Source: an uncultured Pelagibacteraceae bacterium (GTDB lineage: Bacteria > Pseudomonadota > Alphaproteobacteria > Pelagibacterales > Pelagibacteraceae). From it: a stretch of 64,000 nt of DNA. The position numbers and the translations under genes are program-made. The notes below the pieces were generated by a model. That model searched no databases and had not been told where the DNA came from. It saw only the letters and a list, made by a program, of their open reading frames with translations. Each line of letters starts with the position of its first letter. The stretch's first letter is position 1. Of the stretch, positions 39,792 to 50,163 are shown piece by piece. Location: the NCBI GenBank assembly GCA_902597875.1, contig CACJZK010000003.1, forward strand, positions 87,850 to 151,849. The letters run 5' to 3'.

Positions 39792-40739
39792 TTATATTTG
39801 ATTCAAAATTCTCTTAGCAATCAATGTTTTTTTTACCCAATTTTTTGGAATTGAATTGACTCCTTTTAAAGCTGAAAAATAAGCTCCAATAAAATTTACC
39901 CTTGAGCAGTTACAGCCACCAGCTTTAATTGTTTTCAAAATTGCGCTTTTATAATTTGTAGAGTTTATAATAGAATGAATAGAGCTCTCAAAAGTTCCAG
40001 GATAACTACAAGCCATTCCAAGTTTTTTGACTGCGAAAGGATGAGATTTTTTTTTAATTTTTTTTACCTTTTTAATACCCGTAATAATACTCTTAAAATA
40101 AGCATTGTTCTTATATTTTAAAATAAATTCTTTTATAGGATCTTTGGAGCCTTTTAGAGCCAAGTCTAATAAATGAAATTTTACTAAAGCATATTTTAAA
40201 CTTAACTTTGAAACAGTGACTATTGAAATAATTTTTTTTAAATTTTTAAAATTATAACCGTATAAAAAGTAGGGTAGAGCAGCACAAAAACCATCAGACT
40301 CGTTTACTTTTTTTCCACCCGTTAATTTTTTTTCTTTTTTTATATTTTTAACTGTTTCAATTATATTTTGATGTATCCAGGGACCTTTGATTATTCCTCG
40401 CCAGTCTTTTACTTTTTTATATTTTTTCCTCAAATTATAATTTTTCCAATAAATACTTCCTGGGCCGAAATTATTTAATATATTTTTCTTAAACCTTTTT
40501 TCAATATTTTCATGTCCCTCAATCAGTGTTTTAAGCATGACTTGACCAATATCATTGTAACCAGAAACTTTCCCAGTTTTAATACTATAAAAAGGGCTTT
40601 TATTTTTTTTTAAAAAAGTAAAATCTTTTTTCCCCTTTATATAAGCAAGTAATTTTTTTTGATTGTATACCCAGTGTAAAGGTCTTGCTGCAGCATCAGC
40701 TACTGTTGAACCCAAAAATACATGAAGATTATTTTTCAC
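39792..40739 (-). CDS. crystallin J1-like ADP-ribosylglycohydrolase family protein
   Basis: A 315-residue all-helical protein of the ADP-ribosylglycohydrolase (DraG) superfamily. The N-terminus GSTVADAAARPLHWVY resembles crystallin J1-type members. The canonical metal motifs are altered: TDDT is replaced by NDIG (residues 62-65), and the C-terminal GGDTDT by GGCNCS (274-279), so both late aspartates are cysteines. Catalysis by the DraG mechanism is therefore doubtful. GAYFSALKGVNSIPKNWV is the standard C-terminal helix. It is 2 bp from trxB on the same strand. Function unknown. Confidence 0.8.
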   Translation of the reverse strand: MKNNLHVFLGSTVADAAARPLHWVYNQKKLLAYIKGKKDFTFLKKNKSPFYSIKTGKVSGYNDIGQVMLKTLIEGHENIEKRFKKNILNNFGPGSIYWKNYNLRKKYKKVKDWRGIIKGPWIHQNIIETVKNIKKEKKLTGGKKVNESDGFCAALPYFLYGYNFKNLKKIISIVTVSKLSLKYALVKFHLLDLALKGSKDPIKEFILKYKNNAYFKSIITGIKKVKKIKKKSHPFAVKKLGMACSYPGTFESSIHSIINSTNYKSAILKTIKAGGCNCSRVNFIGAYFSALKGVNSIPKNWVKKTLIAKRILNQI

Positions 40740-40741
40740 TA

Positions 40742-41689
40742 CTATTTACTTGAAAGATGTTTTTCAGCCTCAAGTGCTGCCATACAACCCATTCCAGCAG
40801 CTGTTACAGCTTGTCTGAAAATTTTATCTTTGACATCTCCAGCAGCAAATACTCCTGGCACATTAGTAATTGTTGAGTCTGGATTAGTGATTATATAACC
40901 TTCTTTATCCATTTTAATCTGGCCTTTAAAAATAGAAGTTGCAGGATCATGTCCTATTGCAATAAATAGACCATCAACTTTTAATTCTGAAATTTTGTTA
41001 TTTTTAACATTTTTAATTTTTACACCAGTTACAGCTTTAGGATCTTTAGTTCCTACAATATCTTCTACAACAGTATCCCAAATTATTTCAATTTTTTTGT
41101 TCGCTTTTAATTTAGTCTGCAACATTTTTTCTGCTCTCAATTCATCTCTTCTATGTATAAGTTTTACTTTAGATGCAAATTTTGTAAGAAACATTGCTTC
41201 TTCTACAGCAGCATTACCTCCACCTACAACAGCTACTTCTTTTTCTTTGAAAAAAAAACCATCACAAGTAGCGCAAGCTGAAACCCCAAAACCTCTAAAA
41301 TCTTTTTCAGATTTTAGATTTAGCCATCTGGCTTGAGCACCAGTTGAGATTATAAAACTATCAGCCGTATAAATTTGACCACTGTCACCAATCGCTGTGA
41401 AAGGTTTTTTTGACAGATCGACTTTACTGATGTGATCTTGAATCATTTCAGTCCCAACTGCTTTAGCCTGGCCTTTCATCTCCTCCATTAGCCAAGGCCC
41501 TTGAATGACTTTTGAATATCCTGGATAGTTTTCAACATCAGTTGTAGTAGTTAATTGTCCGCCTGGTTCAGAACCATGCACTAATATTGGCTTTAACATT
41601 GCTCTTGCTGCGTAAATAGCAGCGGTATAGCCTGCAGGACCTGATCCAAGTATTAACACTTTTGTATGTTTAGTTGATTTATTATTCAT
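40742..41689 (-). CDS. trxB: thioredoxin-disulfide reductase
   Basis: The ATG at 41689 (315 residues) is chosen; an ATG at 41713 would directly abut the divergent gene and add eight untypical residues. It binds FAD (LILGSGPAGYTAAIYAARA, near residues 12-30), has the redox pair Cys139-Ala-Thr-Cys142 and an NADPH motif VAVVGGGNAAVEEA, and ends with GVFAAGDV...RQAVTAAGMGCMAA. It reduces thioredoxin with NADPH in the cytoplasm. The J1-like gene follows 2 bp later. Confidence 0.95.
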   Translation of the reverse strand: MNNKSTKHTKVLILGSGPAGYTAAIYAARAMLKPILVHGSEPGGQLTTTTDVENYPGYSKVIQGPWLMEEMKGQAKAVGTEMIQDHISKVDLSKKPFTAIGDSGQIYTADSFIISTGAQARWLNLKSEKDFRGFGVSACATCDGFFFKEKEVAVVGGGNAAVEEAMFLTKFASKVKLIHRRDELRAEKMLQTKLKANKKIEIIWDTVVEDIVGTKDPKAVTGVKIKNVKNNKISELKVDGLFIAIGHDPATSIFKGQIKMDKEGYIITNPDSTITNVPGVFAAGDVKDKIFRQAVTAAGMGCMAALEAEKHLSSK

Positions 41690-41713
41690 CTTATAAAAGA
41701 TATATAGTAACAA

Positions 41714-42673
41714 ATGTTAAAATTAAAAGCACTTCTTTTGACCCAAGGTATGCATGGTATGATAAGTCAAGTTGAAGGCTTAGCTAAGGCTTTAAGTTTA
41801 AATTTTACACACCATACGGTAAAATTAAAAGGCTTATGGAATTATATTCCGCCTAAACTAACTCCCATTTCAGAGAACTTATTAACAGAACAACTTATTT
41901 TTGATTCAAAGATAATAATATCTTGCGGTAGAAAAAGTGTAATTCCTTCAATAGCTTTAAAAAAAAGATTTAAAAATCAGGTTTTCAACATACACATTCA
42001 AGATCCTAAAGTTTCTAATAAACATTTCGATTTAATTATTTGCCCAGAACATGATAATTTAAACGGTACAAATATATTAAAAACAAAAGGATCTATACAT
42101 TATTTAAAATTAGAAGAAATTAAAAAAAATACCAGCTATCTTAAAATTGACAAAGAAAACAAAAAAATAGTGTCATTTATTTTAGGAGGACCAAATAAAT
42201 ATTATAGTTTTTCTGAAAGTCAAATAAATAAAATTTTTAATCAAGTTAAAACTTTGTTTCCACCTGATAAGTATAAATTAATTGTTATTCCTTCTTATAG
42301 AACACCAGAGGAAATAATTAAAAAAGCATATAATACCTTTACGCACAATCACTTAGTTATCAAAACAATTGATAAAAAAGCATATTTATCAGCCTTAAGT
42401 CTAGCTGATATTATTTTGGTTACATGTGACTCAACTTCAATGATTTCAGAAGCAGCAATTACTTGTAAGCCTATTTATATTGTAAATATGCAAACCAAAA
42501 GAGATAACTATAGATTTAAAAATTTTTACTCTTTGTTTAGAAAAATGAAAATTATTAAAGATCTTGATGAGTTTAAAGGTGGTATTGACTTATGGACTTA
42601 TAAACAGTTAGATGAGACAAAAAGAATAGCACCAATAATTAGAGACAAAATGAAACAAAATGGAATTATTTAA
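41714..42673 (+). CDS. mitochondrial fission ELM1 family protein
   Basis: A 319-residue protein with a GT-B-like layout: N-terminal Rossmann half (LLLTQGMHGMISQVEGLAKAL, IISCGRKSVIPSI, FNIHIQDPKV), then a C-terminal half with FILGGPNKYYSFSES and LSLADIILVTCDSTSMISEAAITCKPIYIV. This matches the ELM1 family, found in plants and Alphaproteobacteria. Bacterial members have no established function; the fold suggests a glycosyltransferase-like enzyme acting on the envelope. It overlaps the oxygenase gene by 14 bp. Confidence 0.8.
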   Translation: MLKLKALLLTQGMHGMISQVEGLAKALSLNFTHHTVKLKGLWNYIPPKLTPISENLLTEQLIFDSKIIISCGRKSVIPSIALKKRFKNQVFNIHIQDPKVSNKHFDLIICPEHDNLNGTNILKTKGSIHYLKLEEIKKNTSYLKIDKENKKIVSFILGGPNKYYSFSESQINKIFNQVKTLFPPDKYKLIVIPSYRTPEEIIKKAYNTFTHNHLVIKTIDKKAYLSALSLADIILVTCDSTSMISEAAITCKPIYIVNMQTKRDNYRFKNFYSLFRKMKIIKDLDEFKGGIDLWTYKQLDETKRIAPIIRDKMKQNGII

Positions 42674-43325
42674 ATCACTTACTGGTAAAACAAAATTATA
42701 CGAGTCTCCATTCAAGCATTATGAATTAAATGAGCCTTTAACTACTAAAGCTATTAAAGAAGTTTGTGAAGCAGATATACCTGATCCTAGGAAAGAAAAT
42801 TTAAATTACGATGGAACTCGAGCATTAGATGGGGGTGAAGGAACTTTTAGAGCTGGCATAAAAGATGGCGGCAAGGCAAAAAAATTAAGATGTTATGTAA
42901 CTAAAGAAAATTCAAAAAAATTTCCCCATCTAACAAACTTCATTGAAGAGCTTAGATCAGTAGAAGTATATAAAAAAATAGGATCTTTAATTGGTCGAGA
43001 TTTAAGTAATTCTTTTGTGAGATTAGAAGTAATTTGTGATAGAGAGGGTTTTTGGCTCAAACCACACTGTGATATTAAAGAAAAATTAATGTCATCAATA
43101 GTATTTGTTAATCCTTATGGAGAGTCAGAAAATTTGGGTACAGATTTTTACGATGTAAAATTAAATAAAGTTAAAACGGTACCTTACAAACATAATTACG
43201 GATATTTCTTTACAAGCGGGCCAAATACCTGGCATGGGATGGAAAAAAAAGAAATCAAAAAAGAGAGAAGATGTATTCAGATAAACTATGTAACCTTTGA
43301 GACTGATTGGAAAGTTAAAAGCTAA
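42660..43325 (+). CDS. 2-oxoglutarate/Fe(II)-dependent oxygenase superfamily protein
   Basis: A 221-residue protein with a jelly-roll oxygenase pattern. The facial triad is probably His136 and Asp138 ([10 protein letters not shown]) with His192 (NTWHGMEKK), and Arg204 ([11 protein letters not shown]) fits the 2-oxoglutarate anchor. It is coupled by a 14-bp overlap to the ELM1-family gene and overlaps carB by 4 bp at its 3' end. Substrate unknown; candidates include a modified sugar, lipid or protein side chain. Confidence 0.75.
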   Translation: MELFKSLTGKTKLYESPFKHYELNEPLTTKAIKEVCEADIPDPRKENLNYDGTRALDGGEGTFRAGIKDGGKAKKLRCYVTKENSKKFPHLTNFIEELRSVEVYKKIGSLIGRDLSNSFVRLEVICDREGFWLKPHCDIKEKLMSSIVFVNPYGESENLGTDFYDVKLNKVKTVPYKHNYGYFFTSGPNTWHGMEKKEIKKERRCIQINYVTFETDWKVKS

Positions 43326-46300
43326 ATATCTTGCAAAGAAGTAACACTAATATCACCTAATTTCAGAGATTTTATTCCTTCTAAACAAACCTTAGCGGTA
43401 GACATATTAGTACAATATGGAACTTTATTAGTTAAAGTAGCTCTTCTCAGGGCTATCGCATCGCTTAATTGAGTTTCACTATTTCCTCCTCCAGTATTGA
43501 TAACTAGAGCAATTTTTTTAGCATTAAGCACGTCAACAATATTTGGAGAACCTTGATTTACTTTATTTATTTTTTTACATTTTATACCATGCTGGCTTAT
43601 ATAATCAGCCGTACCACTAGTTCCACAAAGTTTAAAATTTAATTTAACTAATTGTTTTGCTAATTGTACCCCTTCTTCTTTATGACTATTTTTTAAAGAG
43701 ATAAAGGCCAAGCCTTCTTTTGGAAGAGAATTCGAAGCCGCAATTTGACTTTTAGCAAATGCCATTCCAAAATTTTTATCAAAACCCATAACTTCACCAG
43801 TAGATTTCATTTCTGGCCCTAGTAATAGATCGCTATTTGGAAATTTATTAAATGGAAACACAGCTTCTTTCACTGCAAACATGCTTTTAGTCTTATTTTT
43901 TAAATCAAATTTAGACAATTTTTCTCCAGCCATTACTCTCGAAGCTATTTTAGCAAATGGTAAATTTTTTGCCTTTGAGACAAATGGAACCGTTCTACTT
44001 GCTCTAGGATTTACCTCTATTACATAAATTTCATCTTTTTTTATAGCATATTGCACATTCATAAAACCTTTGACCTTAAGTGCTAAAGCTAATTTTTTTG
44101 TTTGATTTTCAATTTCTTTTATTAAAAAAGATTTAATTGATACAGGAGGTAAACTACAGGCTGAATCACCCGAGTGAATACCAGCTTCCTCTATATGTTG
44201 CATAATACCTGCTACAAAAACATTTTTACCATCTGATATTGCATCCACATCTACTTCCATTGCATTATCAATAAATTTATCAATTAAGATGGGATTTTTT
44301 TCAGCTACTTTAAACGCTTCCTTTACAAAGTCTTTAAGTTGTCTTTTTTCGTGGACTATTTCCATAGCTCTTCCACCTAATACATAAGATGGTCTTACCA
44401 TTAAAGGCAAACCAATTTTATTCGCAATTTTTAATGCCTGATTAAAAGTTTTTGCAATACCACTTTCAGCTTGTTTCAAATTCAATCTATTTAAAAGACC
44501 TCTAAATCTGTCCCTATCTTCAGCAAGGTCAATAGAAGCATACTGAGTTCCTAAAATTGGAAGTTTATTTTCATGTAAAAATTTTGCTAGTTTAATTGGA
44601 GTTTGACCACCAAATTGTGTAATTACACCTTTTAAATTACCTTTAGATTTTTCTCTCTTTATAATATTGAAAACATATTCGTCAATTAAAGGCTCAAAAT
44701 ACAATCTATCACTAGTGTCATAATCTGTTGAAACGGTTTCTGGATTACAATTAATCATTATTGTTTCATATTTAGCCTCTTTAAGAGCAAAACTTGCCTG
44801 ACAACAACAGTAATCAAATTCTATCCCTTGACCAATTCTATTAGGGCCACCTCCAAGTATAATTATTTTTTTTCTGTTAGATGGATCAGCCTCACATTCT
44901 GAGTTCAAAGAAAAATTTCTTTGATATGTCGAGTACATATAAGGAGTAAAAGATTTAAATTCTGCAGCACAAGTGTCAACTTTTTTATAAACGGGCAAAA
45001 CTTTTAAAGCTTCTCTCTTCCTTCTAATTATTGTTTCAGAAACATTTGTGAGCTCTGATAACTTTTTATCTGAAAATCCTATTGATTTAATATAATTAAA
45101 TTCATTAAAAGTTTTTGGAAGACCTCTTTTTTTAATTTTGATCTCATTAACTATAATTTCTTTAATTTGACTTAAAAACCAAGGATCAATCTTCGAGAGC
45201 TTATGTATTTTAACTAGATTAATTTTTTTTCTAATAGCTTCTCCTACAAGCAGAATTTTGTTAGGTATATTTTCTTTTAGTTTTTTCTCAATTTGTTTTA
45301 CACTTAAATTAAATATTTGATCCAAACCTGAGAAACCTGTTTCCAGAGAAACCAAAGCTTTTTGTAAAGACTCTTTAAAGTTTCTTCCTATGGCCATTGC
45401 CTCACCAACAGATTTCATTGAAGTTCCTAAAACTGCCGCCGATGTTGAGAATTTTTCAAAGGTAAATCTTGGAATTTTAGTAACAACGTAATCTATAGTT
45501 GGTTCAAAAGAAGCTGGTGTTACTTTTGTAATTTCATTTTTTAATTCATCCAAGGTGTATCCAACTGCTAACTTTGCTGCTACCTTTGCTATTGGAAAAC
45601 CAGTAGCCTTCGAGGCTAAAGCTGAAGATCTTGAAACCCTCGGGTTCATTTCAATAATAACCATTCTTCCATTTTTTGGATTAATGGCAAATTGAACATT
45701 GGAGCCGCCAGTTTCTACCCCAATTTTTCTTAAGCAAGCTATAGAAGCGTTTCTCATTACTTGATATTCTTTATCAGTCAAAGTAAGTGCTGGAGCTATT
45801 GTGACCGAGTCCCCTGTATGAATTCCCATTGGATCTAAATTTTCTATTGAACAAATTATTATGCAATTATCTTTTTTGTCTCTGACAACCTCCATTTCAA
45901 ATTCCTTCCAACCTTCTAAACATTCCTCTACCAAAACCTGATTTACAGGTGACTCATGAAGGCCGTTTTTTACTATTTTGAAAAATTCTTTCTTATTTTT
46001 TGCAATTCCACCTCCTAGACCGCCTAAGGTAAAAGCTGGCCTTATTATTGCAGGCAATCCTATTTGTCTTATAACTTTTTTAGATTGATTAAAATTATTT
46101 ACAATATTTGATTTTGGTAAATCTAAGCCAATTTCAATCATATTCTTTCTAAATTTTTTTCTATCTTCTGCATTTGCAATGGCTTTAGAGTTGGCTCCTA
46201 TAAGTTCAATTTTATATTTTTTAAGAACACCTTTTCTCTCAGCCTCCATAGCAAGATTCAAAGCTGTTTGACCACCCATAGTTGGAAGGATTGCGTCAGG

Positions 46301-46546
46301 CTTTTCTTTAATTAAAATTTTCTCTAATACTTCTAAAGTAATTGGTTCAATATATGTTTTATCAGCAACATCTGGGTCAGTCATAATTGTTGCTGGATTA
46401 GAATTTATTAAAATTACTTTATAACCTTCATCTTTTAAAGCTTTACAAGCTTGAGTACCTGAATAGTCAAATTCACATGCTTGACCAATAATAATTGGGC
46501 CAGCTCCAACAACTAAAATTTTTTTAATATCTTTTCTTTTTGGCAT
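43322..46546 (-). CDS. carB: carbamoyl-phosphate synthase large subunit
   Basis: A 1074-residue two-fold enzyme for arginine and pyrimidine synthesis. The halves start [19 protein letters not shown] and [18 protein letters not shown], each with an ATP-grasp domain (for example [15 protein letters not shown] and [15 protein letters not shown], then [23 protein letters not shown] and [23 protein letters not shown]). A C-terminal MGS-like domain for allosteric control follows ([22 protein letters not shown]). The start overlaps carA by 23 bp. Confidence 0.98.
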   Translation of the reverse strand: MPKRKDIKKILVVGAGPIIIGQACEFDYSGTQACKALKDEGYKVILINSNPATIMTDPDVADKTYIEPITLEVLEKILIKEKPDAILPTMGGQTALNLAMEAERKGVLKKYKIELIGANSKAIANAEDRKKFRKNMIEIGLDLPKSNIVNNFNQSKKVIRQIGLPAIIRPAFTLGGLGGGIAKNKKEFFKIVKNGLHESPVNQVLVEECLEGWKEFEMEVVRDKKDNCIIICSIENLDPMGIHTGDSVTIAPALTLTDKEYQVMRNASIACLRKIGVETGGSNVQFAINPKNGRMVIIEMNPRVSRSSALASKATGFPIAKVAAKLAVGYTLDELKNEITKVTPASFEPTIDYVVTKIPRFTFEKFSTSAAVLGTSMKSVGEAMAIGRNFKESLQKALVSLETGFSGLDQIFNLSVKQIEKKLKENIPNKILLVGEAIRKKINLVKIHKLSKIDPWFLSQIKEIIVNEIKIKKRGLPKTFNEFNYIKSIGFSDKKLSELTNVSETIIRRKREALKVLPVYKKVDTCAAEFKSFTPYMYSTYQRNFSLNSECEADPSNRKKIIILGGGPNRIGQGIEFDYCCCQASFALKEAKYETIMINCNPETVSTDYDTSDRLYFEPLIDEYVFNIIKREKSKGNLKGVITQFGGQTPIKLAKFLHENKLPILGTQYASIDLAEDRDRFRGLLNRLNLKQAESGIAKTFNQALKIANKIGLPLMVRPSYVLGGRAMEIVHEKRQLKDFVKEAFKVAEKNPILIDKFIDNAMEVDVDAISDGKNVFVAGIMQHIEEAGIHSGDSACSLPPVSIKSFLIKEIENQTKKLALALKVKGFMNVQYAIKKDEIYVIEVNPRASRTVPFVSKAKNLPFAKIASRVMAGEKLSKFDLKNKTKSMFAVKEAVFPFNKFPNSDLLLGPEMKSTGEVMGFDKNFGMAFAKSQIAASNSLPKEGLAFISLKNSHKEEGVQLAKQLVKLNFKLCGTSGTADYISQHGIKCKKINKVNQGSPNIVDVLNAKKIALVINTGGGNSETQLSDAIALRRATLTNKVPYCTNMSTAKVCLEGIKSLKLGDISVTSLQDI

Positions 46547-47732
46547 TTTTTTTCATACTATTTATAAATTCTTCAAATAAATAAACACTGTCTTGAGGTC
46601 CTGGGTTAGACTCAGGATGATATTGAACAGAAAAAACTGGTTTAGATTTTAGTTTTATTCCTTCTATACTATTATCAAAAAGAGATTGATGTGTAACTTG
46701 TATATTTTTTGGCAGATTTTTTTTGACTATCTCAAATCCATGATTTTGACTGGTGATTTCTACATTTCCCTTTATTAAATTTTTAACTGGATGATTGGCA
46801 CCTCTATGACCTAAATTCATTTTTTTTGTTTTTGCTCCTAAGGCTAGCCCAAGTAATTGATGTCCTAAACAAATACCAAAAACAGGCAAATTATTTTTTA
46901 TGAGCTCCTTTATAATTGGAATAGCATACTTTCCAGTTGCGGCAGGATCACCAGGACCATTCGATAAAAAAATTCCATTAGATTTTAATTTTAAAATATC
47001 ATTAGCGCTTGTTTTGCAAGAAACTATTGTAACCTTACAATTAAAATCTGAAAAATATCTCAAAATATTTTTTTTAATACCATAATCTATTGCTACAACA
47101 TGTAACGATTTTTTTTTATTTTTTGTAAAACCCTCTCCTTTTTTCCAAGTTTTGAAACCTTGCCAAATATAACTTCTCTTAGTTGTAACTTGTTTTGCTA
47201 AATCTAAATTTTTTAAACCATTCCACTTTTGAGTAGTTTTAAGCAGTTTTTTTATATTAAATTTACCGTTGCCCATAAAAGATATAGTTCCCTTTGGTGC
47301 TCCTTTATCTCTTATAAAGTTTGTTAAGTTTCTTGTATCAATACCTGTTATCCCAACTATTTTATTATTTTTTAACCATTGATCTAAGTGTTTTAGTGAT
47401 CTGTAATTAGATGGATCTGTGATTTCTGTATTAATTATTACTCCTTTGGTCCAAATTTTATCAGATTCATGATCTTCTTTATTAGACCCTACATTCCCTA
47501 CATGCGGAAAGGTAAAATTTATTATCTGTTCAGCATATGATGGGTCAGAAATTATTTCTTGATATCCAGTGATTGATGTATTGAAACAAACTTCTCCAGT
47601 AGCAGTACCCTTGTATCCTAAACCAGCACCCTTAAAAAACTTTCCATTTTGGAGAATTAAAATAGCATTAGAATTGATCTTTTTAAGATTTTTAATAGAG
47701 TTTATATTTTTACTATTCTGCTTCAAATACAA
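46524..47732 (-). CDS. carA: carbamoyl-phosphate synthase small subunit (non-ATG start)
   Basis: The glutaminase subunit that feeds ammonia to CarB. The core begins [21 protein letters not shown]; the glutamine amidotransferase domain has the nucleophile Cys in [15 protein letters not shown] and the dyad in QYHPES. No ATG lies in frame between this core and two ATGs at 48017-48020, which would give a 498-residue protein overlapping the divergent yqeY gene. The best starts are TTG at 47732 (given here, 402 residues) or TTG at 47726, both downstream of a predicted promoter. A rare ATT start closer to the core cannot be excluded. Confidence 0.85.
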   Translation of the reverse strand: MYLKQNSKNINSIKNLKKINSNAILILQNGKFFKGAGLGYKGTATGEVCFNTSITGYQEIISDPSYAEQIINFTFPHVGNVGSNKEDHESDKIWTKGVIINTEITDPSNYRSLKHLDQWLKNNKIVGITGIDTRNLTNFIRDKGAPKGTISFMGNGKFNIKKLLKTTQKWNGLKNLDLAKQVTTKRSYIWQGFKTWKKGEGFTKNKKKSLHVVAIDYGIKKNILRYFSDFNCKVTIVSCKTSANDILKLKSNGIFLSNGPGDPAATGKYAIPIIKELIKNNLPVFGICLGHQLLGLALGAKTKKMNLGHRGANHPVKNLIKGNVEITSQNHGFEIVKKNLPKNIQVTHQSLFDNSIEGIKLKSKPVFSVQYHPESNPGPQDSVYLFEEFINSMKKNAKKKRY

Positions 47733-47768
47733 CTCATAAGTTAAACTAAAAAACTTATAAACATAATT

Positions 47769-47797
47769 TTGCGAAACATATGAAATAGAAATATAAT
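47769..47797 (+). promoter_or_regulatory. predicted promoter of yqeY-dnaG-rpoD
   Basis: TTGCGA at 47769-47774 and a consensus TATAAT at 47792-47797 with a 17-bp spacer. Initiation near 47804 would give a leader of about 59 nt to the yqeY ATG at 47863. It overlaps the oppositely oriented carA promoter. Confidence 0.6.
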
Positions 47798-47803
47798 CGT
47801 CAA
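47775..47803 (-). promoter_or_regulatory. predicted promoter of carAB
   Basis: On the minus strand TTGACG (plus 47798-47803) and TATGTT (plus 47775-47780) are 17 bp apart. Initiation near 47768 leaves about 36-42 nt before the TTG starts of carA and excludes the far-upstream ATGs. It interleaves with the divergent yqeY promoter, so polymerases cannot occupy both at once. Confidence 0.5.
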
Positions 47804-47862
47804 GAAAGTTCTTTTTATTTTCGACAAGAATTGTGATTAAAGTATCTTCATTAGAATTAGAT

Positions 47863-48315
47863 ATGTCTTTACAAAAAAAAATAGAAGATAAGCTAAGCGA
47901 GGCTTTAAAAAAGAAAGACAAAAATGTATTTTCCACGCTAAGATTGGTAATTTCAGCGATTAAAGATGCGGCTATAGCTAACAGGACTAAGGGAAAGGAA
48001 ATGAACGATAGCGACATCACGCAAATCCTAAAAAAAATGGTAAAACAAAGAAACGACTCATGTGAAGCTTATAAAAAAGCTGGTCGTAAAGATTTACTCG
48101 AAGTAGAGAATAAAGAAATCGAAGTTATTAAAGCTTTTCTTCCAAAGCAACTTAGTGAAGAAGAAACAAAGAAAATTTGCGAGGATACTATAAAAAAACT
48201 AGGAGCAAGTTCTATAAAAGATATGGGGAAAGTAATGGGAGAGTTAAAATCAAATTTTGGGGATGTTTTAGATTTTTCAAAAGTTAGTTCAGTGATTAAA
48301 GGAATATTAAAATGA
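47863..48315 (+). CDS. GatB/YqeY domain protein
   Basis: The ATG at 47863 (150 residues) matches the usual N-terminus (LQKKIEDKLSEALKKKDKNVFSTLRLVISAIKDA); an ATG 30 bp upstream is less likely. The whole protein is the YqeY domain, related to the tRNA-binding tail of the GatB amidotransferase subunit, with EVIKAFLPKQLSEEE and MGKVMGELK. Its role is uncertain, perhaps tRNA-related. It overlaps dnaG by 4 bp and heads the yqeY-dnaG-rpoD operon. Confidence 0.9.
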   Translation: MSLQKKIEDKLSEALKKKDKNVFSTLRLVISAIKDAAIANRTKGKEMNDSDITQILKKMVKQRNDSCEAYKKAGRKDLLEVENKEIEVIKAFLPKQLSEEETKKICEDTIKKLGASSIKDMGKVMGELKSNFGDVLDFSKVSSVIKGILK

Positions 48316-50096
48316 TGAAATATCCAAAAGACTATCTAGACGAAATTAGACTTAGAGTTAAAGTTTCACAAGTTGTAGGCAAGACTGTTCAATTAAAAAA
48401 AAGAGGTAAAGAATTTGTAGGTCTTTCTCCATTTAAAAATGAAAAATCACCTTCATTTACAGTCAGTGATGAAAAAGGTTTTTATCATTGTTTTAGTTCT
48501 GGAGAGCATGGGAATATTTTTGATTTTTTAATGAAGACTAAGTCGATTGGTTTTGGAGAAGCTGTTAGAATTTTAGCATTAGAGGCAGGAATGCAACCAT
48601 ATAAGTTTTCAAATTTTGATGAAAAAAAAGAAAAAAGATTCAATAATTATAAAGATATATTTAAAAATTATTCTGAGCTTGCAAGCACTGAATTATTTAA
48701 AAAAGAAAATATTGATGCCTTGAGATATCTGGAAACCAGAGGATTGAATAAAAAATTAATTCAAGACTTTAAGCTAGGCTTTGTTCCTTGGAAAAGTAAT
48801 TTTTATGAAACATTAAAAAAAAAATTTAACGAAGAAGAAATAAAGTTAACAGGTTTATTTTATTGTAACGAAAAAACTGGAAAGTTTATAGATCGATTTA
48901 ATTCAAGAATAATTTTTCCAATAAACAATCTTAAAAAAGAAACAATAGCTTTTGGAGGCAGAATAATTAGAGAAAACAAAAGAATTGCAAAATATATTAA
49001 TTCACCAGAAACTGAATTTTATAAAAAAGGTAGAATATTATTTAATTTAGATAATGCGCTATCTGAGAGAAATAAAACCAATGAGGTAGTAATAGTAGAA
49101 GGTTATATGGATGTACTTGGCTTACAATCTGCTGGAATTAAAAATGTAGTGTCTAACTCAGGGATTGCTATTACAGAGAGTCAGATTGAATTAATCTGGA
49201 AATTTTTTTCCAACCCAATAGTTTGTTTAGACGGTGATGAAAGTGGTCAAAGCGCTACATTAAGAGCTGCTGAAAGATTAATACCTCTAATAAATGAAAA
49301 TAACAAAATTTATTTCTCTGTTTTGCCACCAGGGAATGATCCAGATGACTTTATTAGAAAAAAAGGAAAAGAAGAATTTAAAAATCTTTTAAAATCCAAA
49401 GAAATAATACAAACTTTTATTTGGAAAAGATATTTAAAAGATGTTGATCAAAGCAATCCTTTTTCTATATCCAAATTTGAAAAAAAATTAAAAAATCTAT
49501 GTTTTACTATTAAAGACGAGACTTTAAGAAAATATATATTGGAAAATTATCTAAAAAATATTAGAGAGCTTACTCCTCTTCAAAATAACAATAGAAAATT
49601 TTACAACTACCAAAAAAAACACTTTAAAATTTTAAATGAAACTAAAAAACTTCATAAACAAAAAGACCGTTTTTCAAGAGAGCAAATAAAAGAAAATTCT
49701 ATCTTATTCATAATGATCCAGTGTCCAGAAATAGTAAAATTAAAAATTGAAGAATTATCTGAATTAAATTTTTCTCATAAAGAAAACAACGATTTGAAAG
49801 AAGAAATAATTAAATTAATGTTAAGTCAGAATAATCTGACTGAAATTAAGTCCAAAATAAGCAATAGTTATACTAATTTAATCTTGGATATTGAGAGGAA
49901 CTCAATTTTAAAAAATATTCTTTATAATAAGAACAACGATGAAAAGGGTGCTTTTTTAAATGAATTAATACAAGAATTAAGAGAAATGAATCACCTAAAA
50001 AAAATTGAGATTTTAGAGAGCAAAGCTGCAAAAAATTTGGATGAAAATTCCTACTCTGAGTTAATTAAGCTTAAAAGCCAATTAAATGGGGAATAA
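48312..50096 (+). CDS. dnaG: DNA primase
   Basis: A 594-residue primase that makes RNA primers at the replication fork. Order: N-terminal CHC2-type domain, the RNA polymerase core (GFVPWKSNF, FGGRII), TOPRIM motifs VVIVEGYMDVLGLQ and VCLDGDESGQSATLRA, and a divergent C-terminal helicase-binding region. The zinc ligands of the N-terminal domain are largely replaced (Ser39, Lys42, Cys60 and Ser63 where C-x2-H ... C-x2-C is canonical). Similar loss is, as far as I recall, usual in Alphaproteobacteria. Met2 is an equally good start. Confidence 0.96.
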   Translation: MMKYPKDYLDEIRLRVKVSQVVGKTVQLKKRGKEFVGLSPFKNEKSPSFTVSDEKGFYHCFSSGEHGNIFDFLMKTKSIGFGEAVRILALEAGMQPYKFSNFDEKKEKRFNNYKDIFKNYSELASTELFKKENIDALRYLETRGLNKKLIQDFKLGFVPWKSNFYETLKKKFNEEEIKLTGLFYCNEKTGKFIDRFNSRIIFPINNLKKETIAFGGRIIRENKRIAKYINSPETEFYKKGRILFNLDNALSERNKTNEVVIVEGYMDVLGLQSAGIKNVVSNSGIAITESQIELIWKFFSNPIVCLDGDESGQSATLRAAERLIPLINENNKIYFSVLPPGNDPDDFIRKKGKEEFKNLLKSKEIIQTFIWKRYLKDVDQSNPFSISKFEKKLKNLCFTIKDETLRKYILENYLKNIRELTPLQNNNRKFYNYQKKHFKILNETKKLHKQKDRFSREQIKENSILFIMIQCPEIVKLKIEELSELNFSHKENNDLKEEIIKLMLSQNNLTEIKSKISNSYTNLILDIERNSILKNILYNKNNDEKGAFLNELIQELREMNHLKKIEILESKAAKNLDENSYSELIKLKSQLNGE

Positions 50097-50163
50097 AAAA
50101 AGATAGATTTTTTAAAAATAGACACTATATATATTTAGCACATTAAATTAAGTTTTAAGACTC

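Noticed and set aside
46524..48020. 498-residue reading of carA from ATG at 48020
   Set aside because: The first 98 residues do not look like CarA, overlap the divergent yqeY gene by about 160 bp, and lie upstream of the predicted carA promoter.
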